From Clostridia bacterium (GTDB lineage Bacteria > Bacillota > Clostridia > Oscillospirales > Acutalibacteraceae): a DNA stretch of 21,577 bases. The first letter of the stretch is position 1. Every line of letters starts with the position of its first letter. The notes beneath the pieces were generated by a model that saw only the letters and a list, made by a program, of their open reading frames with translations, was not told the origin of the DNA and made no database searches. The DNA lies in NCBI GenBank assembly GCA_017454565.1, contig JAFTCS010000054.1, forward strand, positions 1 to 21,577, written 5' to 3'. Positions 14,418 to 21,577 of the stretch are shown piece after piece. Both the position numbers and the translations under genes were made by a program.

Positions 14418-15290
14418 ATGACTGACCGTCCTGAAAAAATCGAAAATGCTCTGCTGAGCTATCTTCCGGCGGACGACGAGAGCATACGTACGGTGATAGA
14501 ATCCATGAAGTACAGCCTTACAGCAGGCGGAAAGCGTGTCAGACCGGTATTGGTACTTGAGTTCGCAAGGCTGTGCGGCGGCACTGAGGAGGCCGCCATG
14601 CCGTTTGCATGTGCCATTGAGATGATACATACATATTCGCTTATTCACGATGACCTTCCCTGTATGGACGATGATGATATGAGACGCGGAAAGCCTACCA
14701 ACCATAAGATCTTTGGTGAGGCTGCTGCTGTGCTGGGCGGAGATGCACTGCTTACTCTCGCTTTTGAAACCGTTCTTTCGGAAAAGGCGGTAAGGCTCAA
14801 CGGGTTTGAGAAGTGCGCTCTTGCAGGCAGACTGCTGGCTTCATGTGCAGGCGCTGAAGGCATGATAGGAGGACAGATAATTGACCTTGAAAGCGAGGGC
14901 AAAAGCGTTGCAATAGATCGTCTGCGCCTTATGGACAGGCTGAAAACCGGCGCTCTCATCAAGGCGGCCTGTCTTTTGGGATGTATTTCGGCAGGTGCTT
15001 CGGATGAACAGAAGAAAGCCGCTGCAGAATACGCTGAGTGCATAGGTCTTGCTTTCCAGATAGTTGACGATATGCTGGATGTGACCTCTGACGAGGCTAC
15101 ATTGGGTAAGCCCATCGGCAGTGACGCGGAAAACGATAAATCCACATACGTTTCGCTGCTTGGACTTGAAAAGTGCAGGAGTCTTGTAGCCGAGCTGACC
15201 GATGAAGCCGTAAGCTCACTTTCGGCTTTCGGCGGCGACACCTCTTTCCTTTCGGATTTTGCCGGAAAGCTTCGTGACAGGCGCAGCTGA
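14418..15290 (+). CDS. ispA: Polyprenyl (farnesyl/geranyl) diphosphate synthase
   Basis: This enzyme condenses isopentenyl diphosphate with allylic diphosphates to make short prenyl chains, probably farnesyl diphosphate for undecaprenyl and related lipids. The 290-residue product has GGKRVRP (37-43), the first aspartate-rich motif DDLPCMDDDD (78-87) followed by RRGK, and the second motif VDDMLD (Asp217, Asp218, Asp221) followed by LGKPIGSD and KSTY. The insertion between the aspartates is the bacterial type. AGGAGG (14405-14410) lies 7 bases before ATG 14418 but only 1 base before the in-frame ATG 14412, so 14418 is chosen. Exact product length cannot be read from sequence. dxs, the first step of the same pathway, lies next but has its own promoter. 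Confidence 0.93.
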   Translation: MTDRPEKIENALLSYLPADDESIRTVIESMKYSLTAGGKRVRPVLVLEFARLCGGTEEAAMPFACAIEMIHTYSLIHDDLPCMDDDDMRRGKPTNHKIFGEAAAVLGGDALLTLAFETVLSEKAVRLNGFEKCALAGRLLASCAGAEGMIGGQIIDLESEGKSVAIDRLRLMDRLKTGALIKAACLLGCISAGASDEQKKAAAEYAECIGLAFQIVDDMLDVTSDEATLGKPIGSDAENDKSTYVSLLGLEKCRSLVAELTDEAVSSLSAFGGDTSFLSDFAGKLRDRRS

Positions 15291-15329
15291 GATATATCAG
15301 AATTCCCCGGATAATATTTCAGGAAAATC

Positions 15330-15366
15330 ATTGCTGCTCTTTATGTTGAGCAATACAAGTTTTTTT
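15330..15366 (+). terminator. Possible terminator after ispA
   Basis: ATTGCT (15330-15335) pairs with AGCAAT (15349-15354), with GCTC/GAGC as an alternative inner pairing, and seven Ts follow at 15360-15366. The stem is short and the Ts are five bases away, so termination may be incomplete. Confidence 0.4.
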
Positions 15367-15375
15367 GGAAATGGG

Positions 15376-15417
15376 TTCGGGGGATAACCCTTTTTTCCCA
15401 AAAAGGTTTCCCCCGAG
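15376..15417. repeat. Long imperfect hairpin, candidate interspersed repeat
   Basis: TCGGGGGA at the left and TTTCCCCCGA at the right pair almost completely, the helix continuing through AACC/GGTT and TTTTT/AAAAA with single-base bulges and closing on CCC. The right arm is not followed by a T run, so it is not a simple + strand terminator. G-runs and A-runs of this kind recur between genes in Clostridia from my general knowledge; a second copy is not in this window. Confidence 0.5.
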
Positions 15418-15465
15418 GTGGCTGCCCCACAAAAAATGATTTCCGTTATGACAGTGGGCAATTAC

Positions 15466-15494
15466 TTGCATTGTTACTGAAAATGATGTATAAT
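15466..15494 (+). promoter_or_regulatory. Promoter of the dxs-recN unit
   Basis: TTGCAT (15466-15471) and a perfect TATAAT (15489-15494) are 17 bases apart. Transcription would start near 15501, leaving about 70 bases of A-rich leader before dxs. Confidence 0.8.
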
Positions 15495-15572
15495 TATACA
15501 AATATTGAGTGAAACAAAAAGGAAAAGAAAAACGGCCATAGTTTTTTTTAAAACGTGTGTGGTGATGGATTT

Positions 15573-17486
15573 ATGACAAACGATAGTCTTTTGGATACAA
15601 TAAGCTCTCCTGCGGATATCAAGAAAATGTCCACTGACGAGCTGAATCGTTTGGCGGGTGAGATCCGTGAGAGGATCGTGGAGACAGTGGCAAAAAACGG
15701 AGGTCACTTAGCGTCAAATCTGGGCGTGGTTGAGTTGACTATTGCTATACACAGTGTTTTCGACACCCCCAAGGATAAAATAGTCTGGGACGTGGGACAT
15801 CAGTGCTACGCCCATAAGATGATAACCGGCAGGTGTTCACAGATAAATACCATTCGTACAGAAAACGGACTTTCCGGCTTCCCGAAAAGGAACGAAAGCG
15901 AGTACGACTGTTTTGATACGGGTCACAGCAGTACCTCTATCTCCGCGGCACTGGGCATTGCCTGTGCGGAGGAGATAAAAAACAGCAAGGCATATACCGT
16001 TGCGGTCATCGGCGACGGTGCCCTGAGCGGAGGCCTTGCTTATGAGGGTCTTAATAATGCCGGACGTTCCGGCAAGAATCTCATTGTTATACTCAACGAT
16101 AATAAAATGTCGATATCACATAACGTCGGCTCAATGGCAAGAAGCCTTTCCCGCATGAGGATACGCCCCGGGTATCTGCGGGCAAAAACCAAGGTGCACC
16201 GCTTTGAAAAGGTCCCCATTGTGGGAAAGCCCGTTACCAGCGGAATGAAGCATGTGAAGGACTGGATGAGGGATGAATTTTTCGGGCAGAAGAACAATCT
16301 CTTCGAGCAGTTCGGATTTACCTATTACGGTCCTTATGACGGCCATAATATAGAACAGCTCCAGGTGGCGTTCAGGGCTGCCAGACACAAGAATTCTCCT
16401 GTGCTGATACATGTATGCACCAAGAAGGGCAAGGGTTATGGCTATGCCGAAAACGACCCTAAGAGCTTTCACGGAGTATCCGCCTTTGACGTTGAAACGG
16501 GAGAACCGCGCTCAAGCGGCGAGAGCTATTCAAATATCTTCGGCAGGAAGATGTGCGAGATCGCCATGCAGGAGAAGCGGCTTTGCGCCATAACCGCTGC
16601 CATGTCAATAGGTACCGGACTGAGCGCGTTCTCGAAAAAGTTCAAGGACAGATTTTTTGACGTTGGCATTGCTGAGGAGCATGCCGTTACCTTTGCGTCG
16701 GGTCTGGCTGCAAACGGTATGCTGCCGGTATTTGCTGTGTACTCCACGTTTTTGCAGAGAGGTTATGACCAGATACTGCATGACGCTGCCCTGCAGAAGC
16801 TGCATATAGTTCTGTGCATTGACCGCGCGGGCATCGTAGGTGAGGACGGAGAGACTCATCAGGGTATTTACGATGTTGCTTTTCTGCGCACAATACCGAA
16901 TGTTACCGTCTACTCTCCGTCGTGTTTCAGTGAACTGGATGCCGCACTTGAAAAAGCTCTTTTCAGCACTGAGGGAGTTGTGGCTATCCGATATCCCAGA
17001 GGCGGAGAATTGTATCTTCCAGAGGATTATAAATTTACAGGCAAGCCGTTTTCGATTTACGGCAATGAGAATGCAAAAATTCTCATAGTGACCTACGGCA
17101 GAGAGTTCTCGCAGACCTGCATTGCCAGAGAAAGGCTTGCAGAGCAGGGGATAGATGTATGTATACTCAAGCTCAACACCATCCTTCCTCTGCCTATAGG
17201 AACGCTTATGAAAGCAAAGGGCTTTGAAAGCGTGTACTTCTATGAAGAGGGCGTCAGGACAGGCGGTCTGGGTGAATACTTCGGTTTCTGCCTTTATCAG
17301 ACCGGATTCGGGGGCAAATACCATAATATTGCACTTAACGGACTCGTTCCGCAGGCAAAAACGGATTCGACCCTGCACAAAGCCGGACTTGATGCTAAAA
17401 TGATAGAGATAAGGATAAAGAACGACGTCAGTATTGGAGGAAAGATAGATGCCATCAAAAAAAAGACTGGATCTGATGGTGTTTGA
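15573..17486 (+). CDS. dxs: 1-deoxy-D-xylulose-5-phosphate synthase
   Basis: DXS joins pyruvate and glyceraldehyde-3-phosphate, using thiamine diphosphate, as the first step of the MEP isoprenoid pathway. The 637-residue product has NGGHLASNLGVVELT with His45, GHQCYAHK (75-82), DTGHSSTS (115-122), the thiamine/Mg motif GDGALSGG to NDN (147-177), the pyrimidine domain with AEEHAVTFASGLA (catalytic Glu369), DRAGIVGEDGETHQG, and the C-terminal transketolase domain. Length is normal. ATG 15573 starts MTNDSLLDTI like the family; GTG 15555 would add 6 residues, and neither has a strong ribosome binding site (GGTGATGG only). The last 38 bases overlap tlyA in another frame. Confidence 0.96.
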   Translation: MTNDSLLDTISSPADIKKMSTDELNRLAGEIRERIVETVAKNGGHLASNLGVVELTIAIHSVFDTPKDKIVWDVGHQCYAHKMITGRCSQINTIRTENGLSGFPKRNESEYDCFDTGHSSTSISAALGIACAEEIKNSKAYTVAVIGDGALSGGLAYEGLNNAGRSGKNLIVILNDNKMSISHNVGSMARSLSRMRIRPGYLRAKTKVHRFEKVPIVGKPVTSGMKHVKDWMRDEFFGQKNNLFEQFGFTYYGPYDGHNIEQLQVAFRAARHKNSPVLIHVCTKKGKGYGYAENDPKSFHGVSAFDVETGEPRSSGESYSNIFGRKMCEIAMQEKRLCAITAAMSIGTGLSAFSKKFKDRFFDVGIAEEHAVTFASGLAANGMLPVFAVYSTFLQRGYDQILHDAALQKLHIVLCIDRAGIVGEDGETHQGIYDVAFLRTIPNVTVYSPSCFSELDAALEKALFSTEGVVAIRYPRGGELYLPEDYKFTGKPFSIYGNENAKILIVTYGREFSQTCIARERLAEQGIDVCILKLNTILPLPIGTLMKAKGFESVYFYEEGVRTGGLGEYFGFCLYQTGFGGKYHNIALNGLVPQAKTDSTLHKAGLDAKMIEIRIKNDVSIGGKIDAIKKKTGSDGV

Positions 17487-18258
17487 GGCAGGATTTGCCG
17501 AAAGCCGGGAAAAAGCCAAGGCGCTTATCATGTCAGGCATAATTTATGTTGACGGCCAGAAATCCGACAAACCCGGCACAACGTATCCCGATACAGTGAA
17601 GCTTGAGATGAGAGGTGCAAAGCCTAAATATGTCAGCCGCGGAGGTCTGAAGCTTGAAAAGGCAATGAACAGCTTTTCTTTAAAGCTTGACGGCATGATA
17701 ACCATGGATATCGGAGCGTCTACGGGAGGGTTCACCGACTGTATGCTGCAAAACGGCGCAGTAAAGGTGTATTCCGTGGATGTCGGCTATGGTCAGCTTG
17801 ACTGGAAGCTCAGAAACGATGAACGCGTAATAAATCTTGAACGCACTAACGTAAGATACATAACCGAGGAACAGGTGCCCGACAGGATCGACTTTTTCAG
17901 CGTGGATGTATGCTTTATTTCACTTGAACTGGTACTTCCGGCGGTAAGACCGCTGCTTAAAGAGCATGCCGAGGCGGTGACTCTCATAAAGCCGCAGTTC
18001 GAGGCAGGCAGGGGAAACGTGGGCAAGAACGGCGTTGTGCGTGACCGTGAGGTGCATATCGCAGTCATCAGGAAAATATATGATTTCTGCCTTGCAAACG
18101 GTTTTGACGTTCTGGGACTTGATTACTCTCCCATAAAAGGGCCGGAGGGAAATATTGAATATCTTCTGTATATAAGGCGTTCGGACGCTCCAAAGGCTGT
18201 TCCGGGTATAGACATAGAGGGAACGGTTGCACAGTCTCACGCGCAGCTTGATAAATGA
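17449..18258 (+). CDS. tlyA: TlyA-family rRNA 2'-O-methyltransferase
   Basis: TlyA methylates ribose of cytidines in 16S and, in some species, 23S rRNA, which in mycobacteria and Campylobacter affects capreomycin sensitivity; the old name haemolysin A is misleading. The 269-residue product has an N-terminal S4 RNA-binding domain (about 5-65: KRLDLMVFEAGFAESREKAK) and an FtsJ-like fold with SAM motif MDIGASTGGFTD (86-97). DVGYGQLDWKLR, VDVCFISL and TLIKPQFE follow. ATG 17449 has GGAGG (17436-17440) 8 bases upstream, inside dxs. Its stop overlaps an upstream ATG of nadK. The dxs-tlyA-argR-recN neighbourhood is the same as in Bacillus (yqxC-ahrC-recN). Confidence 0.94.
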   Translation: MPSKKRLDLMVFEAGFAESREKAKALIMSGIIYVDGQKSDKPGTTYPDTVKLEMRGAKPKYVSRGGLKLEKAMNSFSLKLDGMITMDIGASTGGFTDCMLQNGAVKVYSVDVGYGQLDWKLRNDERVINLERTNVRYITEEQVPDRIDFFSVDVCFISLELVLPAVRPLLKEHAEAVTLIKPQFEAGRGNVGKNGVVRDREVHIAVIRKIYDFCLANGFDVLGLDYSPIKGPEGNIEYLLYIRRSDAPKAVPGIDIEGTVAQSHAQLDK

Positions 18259-18272
18259 CAGGAAGTGCTTTT

Positions 18273-19154
18273 ATGAACAGCATAAGCAGGGTCGCCGTGA
18301 TACCCAATCTTACAAAGAAGAATGCTTCGGAGACGACGTTCAGTGTTATCGACAGGCTTCACAGGCTTGGTATCACAGTGCTGATGTCCGCAAAGTATTC
18401 GGATTACTTTGCAAACAAAAGAATACGCTTTTTTGAGGGTGTGGACGAGCTTTACAGCTCTGCCGATATGATCCTTACCATCGGCGGTGACGGAACTATA
18501 ATACATGCGGCTTATCACGCATCCTTTCACAATAAGCCGCTGCTGGGCATAAATACCGGCAGGCTGGGCTTTGCCGCCGAGCTTGAAACGGACGAGCTGG
18601 ACATGCTCTCGCGCCTGAAAGACGGGAGCTACTCCATCGAAAAGCGTATGATGCTGAAAATAGTTCACTGCGGCAAAAACGGCGAGCATGAATTCCGCGC
18701 AATGAATGACGCGGTTATCTCAAGAGGTTCACTTTCAAGACTCATAGATATCGATGTGTCTCTTGCCGCAGATAAAGGCTATATATGCAGCTACCGCGCA
18801 GACGGACTTATAATTTCAACGCCTACAGGGTCAAGTGCATATTCCCTTGCTGCAGGCGGGCCGGTGGTTGAACCCACGATGAAGTGCATACTTATGACTC
18901 CCGTGTGCTCTCATTCGCTTTTTGCAAGACCCGTTGTGTTTAGCCACCATTCAATACTTGCCGTAAATGCGTCCTGCGATGACGACACCGAGGTGTTTCT
19001 GACAATTGACGGTGCAGTGACCGTTACTGTCAAAAAGAGCGACACCCTTATAATCAGCGAATCCGATGCCGAAACGGAGTTTATAAAGCTGAAGGACAGG
19101 ACGTTCTATAAGGTGCTCAACGATAAATTCACTGAGAAAGGCAGGCAGCTATGA
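18273..19154 (+). CDS. nadK: NAD kinase
   Basis: NadK phosphorylates NAD to NADP in the cytoplasm. The 293-residue product has the diagnostic GGDGTIIHAA (71-80), GINTGRLGF (92-100), the NAD-binding PTGSSAYSLAAGGPVVEP stretch, and a C-terminal all-beta domain with TIDGAV. ATG 18273 has AGGAAG (18260-18265) 7 bases upstream. The in-frame ATG 18255 overlaps the tlyA stop but has no binding site. Its end overlaps the argR start as ATGA, consistent with coupling. nadK between tlyA and argR is common in Clostridia. Confidence 0.97.
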   Translation: MNSISRVAVIPNLTKKNASETTFSVIDRLHRLGITVLMSAKYSDYFANKRIRFFEGVDELYSSADMILTIGGDGTIIHAAYHASFHNKPLLGINTGRLGFAAELETDELDMLSRLKDGSYSIEKRMMLKIVHCGKNGEHEFRAMNDAVISRGSLSRLIDIDVSLAADKGYICSYRADGLIISTPTGSSAYSLAAGGPVVEPTMKCILMTPVCSHSLFARPVVFSHHSILAVNASCDDDTEVFLTIDGAVTVTVKKSDTLIISESDAETEFIKLKDRTFYKVLNDKFTEKGRQL

Positions 19155-19624
19155 AAACACGAAGACAGGCGCGTATCCTTGAGCTTATCAAGGAAAATGA
19201 CGTAGAGACTCAGTCGGAGCTTCTTGATATGCTGAAAAACGATGGTTTTCATGTTACGCAGGCGACCGTTTCCAGGGACATCAAGGAAATGCGGCTTATA
19301 AAGATACTCAGCGGCAGCGGTTCTTACAAGTATGCTTCTGAGATGATACAGAATGACGACCGGGAGTCGCATTCGTATCTGTTTGCCACCGCTGTCATCA
19401 GCGTGGAAAGCTCCCATAACTTAGTGGTGATAAAAACACGCACAGGTATGGCTCAGGCTGTCTGTGCTGCTCTTGACGCTACCGAAAGGTCAGGCGTTCT
19501 GGGTACAATAGCGGGCGACGATACCATATTTGTAGCCACCAGAACGGATTCTGTCTCGGCTTCTCTTGTCAGTGACCTGAAAAGGCTCATGAACGAGAAG
19601 AACAATAATAATTTTGTACCATGA
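19151..19624 (+). CDS. argR: Arginine repressor ArgR/AhrC
   Basis: ArgR is a hexameric regulator that, with bound arginine, represses arginine synthesis and can activate catabolism. The 157-residue product has an N-terminal winged helix (about 4-60) with recognition sequence TQATVSRDIKEM (36-47). Its C-terminal oligomerisation and arginine-binding domain has RTGMAQAVCAALD (97-109) and GTIAGDDTIFV (118-128), whose two aspartates contact arginine. The start overlaps nadK by 4 bases. It is co-transcribed with recN, an arrangement also seen in Bacillus subtilis; no arginine genes are in the window, and I did not find an ARG box near the dxs promoter. Confidence 0.97.
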   Translation: MKTRRQARILELIKENDVETQSELLDMLKNDGFHVTQATVSRDIKEMRLIKILSGSGSYKYASEMIQNDDRESHSYLFATAVISVESSHNLVVIKTRTGMAQAVCAALDATERSGVLGTIAGDDTIFVATRTDSVSASLVSDLKRLMNEKNNNNFVP

Positions 19625-19633
19625 GGTTAAATT

Positions 19634-21301
19634 ATGCTTACGAATCTTTATATAGAAAACATTGCTGTTATCGAAAAAACCAGTATTGATTTCGGCAAGG
19701 GTCTGAATGTTCTCACCGGTGAGACCGGCGCCGGAAAATCGATCATAATAGACTCCATCAACGCAATACTTGGCAGCAGGGCGAGCAAGGACCTTATCAG
19801 AAACGGCTGCGACACCGCCTTTGTGAGTGCTGAATTTTCCGAGCCATGCGAAAAGGCTTTGCAGACCCTCAGGGAATACGGATTTGATGCCGAGGACGAT
19901 GTTGTGCTGCTGCAGCGTGAGTTCAGCACCTCAGGCAAGGGAAAGTGCCGCATAAACGGCAGACCTGCAACTGCTGCCGTACTCAGAGCCGTGGGAGTTT
20001 ATCTTATAAATATTCACGGTCAGCACGAGAGCTACGAGCTTATGTCGCCGGAGCTTCATATTAATTATATAGACAAGCTGGGCAGGCTTTCGGGGGATAT
20101 TGCCGGATATCAGGCTGCCTACAAAAAATACCGTTCATTGAAGTCAGAGCTTGACAAGGCAAAATATGATGAAGCCGAGCGTGAGCGCAGAGTCGATCTT
20201 CTCAGCTATCAGGTGAATGAACTGGAACAGGCCGGGCTTTACGAGGGTGAGTATGAGGAACTGATAGAGCAGCGCATACTCATTGAAAACAAGGAGAAGA
20301 TAGCCTCTGCTCTCAGCGAGGTAAAGGAATTCCTGAACGGCGGCGATGAGACTGACGGAGCCATACAATCCCTTGAGGGTGCCTGCGATTCTATCAGCAG
20401 CATCACGAATGTCTATCAGGACGCCGAGAGCGTTGCCGAGCGCCTGCAGAACGCCGTTTATGAGCTTGAGGACTGCTACAACGAGGTCGCTGCGATGTCT
20501 GACGATGCCGACAACGATGTGGGTGATCTTGAAGAGATCGAGGACAGGATAGATCTTATCAATAAGCTTGGCCGCAAATACGGGTCCACTATAGGAGAAA
20601 TGCTTGAATTCCTTGAAAACGCCCGCAAGGAGCTGGAATATCTTGAACGCTATGAGGAAAACCGTGAGGCTCTTGCTCAGGACTGCAAAAAGGCATATAA
20701 TGAGGCGCTTTCCCTTGCAAATGCACTTTCTGACAAGCGGCGCGAGGTCGCAGGGCAGTTTGCCGCTCAGGTAAAGGAAGAGATGTCTTATCTTGATATG
20801 CCCAATGTGGAGCTTGTAGTAAAACAGGATAAATGTGAGCTGAATCCCATGGGCTGCGACAGCATTGAGATACTCATTTCCGCTAACCCCGGAGAGGCTC
20901 CGAAGCCTGTTGCAAAGATAGCCTCCGGCGGCGAGCTTTCCAGAATGATGCTTGCCATCAAGAACGTGCTTGCCGACACGGACGACATAGACACTCTGAT
21001 ATTTGACGAGGTGGACACCGGAATCAGCGGCAGCGCATCCCAGAAGGTCGGACTGAAGCTTAAAGAGGTATCCCGCAGCCGTCAGGTGCTTTGCGTTACC
21101 CATCAGGCACAGATAGCCGCTCTTGCCAGCAGCCATTTGAAGATAGCCAAAACCGTGAACAACGGAAAGACCTACACAAGCGTTACACAGCTTGACCACG
21201 AGGGCAGGAGAAACGAGCTTGCCCGTATTATCGGCGGCGTAGAGATGACAAAAGCGACTCTTGACTATGCCGAAGAACTGCTCTCTCAGGGAGAAGAATG
21301 A
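19634..21301 (+). CDS. recN: DNA repair protein RecN
   Basis: RecN is an SMC-like ATPase recruited early to double-strand breaks, where it holds or moves DNA ends. The 555-residue product has an N-terminal ATPase half with Walker A GETGAGKS (29-36), a long central coiled coil (about 150-370, rich in E, L, K and with YQVNELEQAGL), then signature ASGGELSRMMLAIKNV (Ala430-Gly433 core) and Walker B LIFDEVDTGISG (Asp458, Glu459). VTHQAQIAALA supplies the switch histidine. Length is typical. ATG 19634 is 7 bases after GAGG (19623-19626), which overlaps the argR stop. The stop is at 21299-21301, with no clear terminator after it. Confidence 0.97.
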   Translation: MLTNLYIENIAVIEKTSIDFGKGLNVLTGETGAGKSIIIDSINAILGSRASKDLIRNGCDTAFVSAEFSEPCEKALQTLREYGFDAEDDVVLLQREFSTSGKGKCRINGRPATAAVLRAVGVYLINIHGQHESYELMSPELHINYIDKLGRLSGDIAGYQAAYKKYRSLKSELDKAKYDEAERERRVDLLSYQVNELEQAGLYEGEYEELIEQRILIENKEKIASALSEVKEFLNGGDETDGAIQSLEGACDSISSITNVYQDAESVAERLQNAVYELEDCYNEVAAMSDDADNDVGDLEEIEDRIDLINKLGRKYGSTIGEMLEFLENARKELEYLERYEENREALAQDCKKAYNEALSLANALSDKRREVAGQFAAQVKEEMSYLDMPNVELVVKQDKCELNPMGCDSIEILISANPGEAPKPVAKIASGGELSRMMLAIKNVLADTDDIDTLIFDEVDTGISGSASQKVGLKLKEVSRSRQVLCVTHQAQIAALASSHLKIAKTVNNGKTYTSVTQLDHEGRRNELARIIGGVEMTKATLDYAEELLSQGEE

Positions 21302-21373
21302 CAGTCATGTAATACTATGTATTCAATCAGTGCGATTCCGAATAATAATTTCAGAACTGCTGAGTGCTGCATT

Positions 21374-21401
21374 GAGTGTGGAGTGTGGAGAGTGGAGTGT
21401 G
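21374..21401. repeat. Heptanucleotide tandem repeat
   Basis: Four consecutive 7-base units read GAGTGTG, GAGTGTG, GAGAGTG, GAGTGTG. It lies about 70 bases after recN in DNA with no gene. Such arrays can change copy number by slippage. It directly precedes the shared repeat module at 21400-21459. Confidence 0.8.
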
Positions 21402-21459
21402 GGGACACCTCTTCACATCAGATGCACCTACAGAGCCGACAGGCGAGATTCTGAAAGCC
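21400..21459. repeat. Second copy of the repeat module seen at 3311-3372
   Basis: It shares the 15-base core AGCCGACAGRCGAGA (21434-21448) and flanking similarity with 3311-3372, in the same orientation. The neighbouring sequence differs from that of the first copy, which supports independent modules. Confidence 0.55.
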
Positions 21460-21516
21460 CCTGATCAGACTTCCTCGGAAACTTCCGAAGCACCATCTTT
21501 CTTGTCTCTTTTGCAC

Positions 21517-21570
21517 TGTACTGCGTGTCTCTCACTTGCAGTACACAAAGTACAGCGGCGTTCGAGACAC
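21517..21570. repeat. Nested inverted repeats at the window's right edge
   Basis: TGTACTGC (21517-21524) is complementary to GCAGTACA (21538-21545), and GTGTCTC (21525-21531), inside that loop, is complementary to GAGACAC (21564-21570). The two pairings are mutually pseudoknot-like, so they may be alternatives. Bases 21302-21577 hold no gene I can support; the rest of the interval shows nothing I recognise. Confidence 0.5.
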
Positions 21571-21577
21571 ATTGTCC

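Noticed and set aside
15527..15548. A-run/T-run hairpin in the dxs leader as an attenuator
   Set aside because: The stem is almost only A-T pairs with a 7-base loop; too weak to support, and no alternative structure is seen.
16605..17540. 311-codon minus-strand open frame opposite dxs and tlyA
   Set aside because: Shadow of two well-identified genes; no recognisable domain.
20144..21199. 351-codon minus-strand open frame opposite recN
   Set aside because: Arises from recN codon bias; the Leu/Gly/Val-rich translation has no family signature.
21465..21577. Possible C-terminal end of a minus-strand gene entering from the right edge
   Set aside because: The frame translates to about 36 residues with an acidic end (GASEVSEEV) and could be real. 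A second minus frame is equally open over the same bases, the region contains inverted repeats, and I recognise no family, so it stays unannotated.

Overview
The window is a chromosomal stretch of housekeeping genes from a Gram-positive, low-to-moderate GC member of the Clostridia. A Ruminococcus-like (Oscillospiraceae) relative is my best guess. It rests on the purine-rich ribosome binding sites before nearly every gene, a tyrosine T-box leader, sigma-A-type promoters, the rpsO-pnp and xseA-xseB-ispA-dxs-tlyA-nadK-argR-recN gene orders, and interspersed hairpin repeats that I associate with that group from memory. All confident genes are on the + strand.

Layout. 1-312: a hairpin-rich repeat with inverted ends. 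313-3181: promoter, leader, rpsO (ribosomal protein S15), a structured intergenic RNA, pnp (PNPase) and a terminator. 3215-3372: a second, rearranged copy of the repeat, so rpsO-pnp sits between near-identical inverted 76-base repeats. 3416-4403: a promoter and a CobW/G3E-type GTPase with an unusual cysteine motif. 4444-8952: a promoter and tyrosine T-box, then tyrS, nusB, a TsaD/Kae1-like paralogue, glmM and a terminator. 9032-10088: a single-gene unit for a family-2-like glycosyltransferase that lacks the usual DXD, ending in a terminator. 10107-15290: promoter, ruvC, a histidine phosphatase, ruvA, ruvB, xseA, xseB and ispA, mostly overlapping or closely spaced. 15330-15417: a weak terminator and a long hairpin. 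15466-21301: promoter, dxs, tlyA, nadK, argR and recN, also tightly packed. 21302-21577: repeat debris with a heptanucleotide tandem repeat and further inverted repeats.

How the genes fit together. rpsO-pnp couples translation to RNA decay. The T-box unit links tyrosine charging to rRNA antitermination (nusB) and, if transcription reads through, to amino-sugar supply for the cell wall (glmM). The ruv/xse group handles recombination and repair. ispA and dxs make isoprenoids, including the lipid carrier precursors for wall synthesis. nadK, argR, tlyA and recN supply NADP, arginine control, rRNA methylation and double-strand-break repair.

I found no CRISPR array, tRNA, rRNA, transposase, phage gene or defence system. 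The most interesting material is in the noncoding DNA (modular hairpin repeats, the structured pnp leader, the T-box) and in three divergent members of known protein families: the CobW-like GTPase, the TsaD paralogue and the DXD-less glycosyltransferase.
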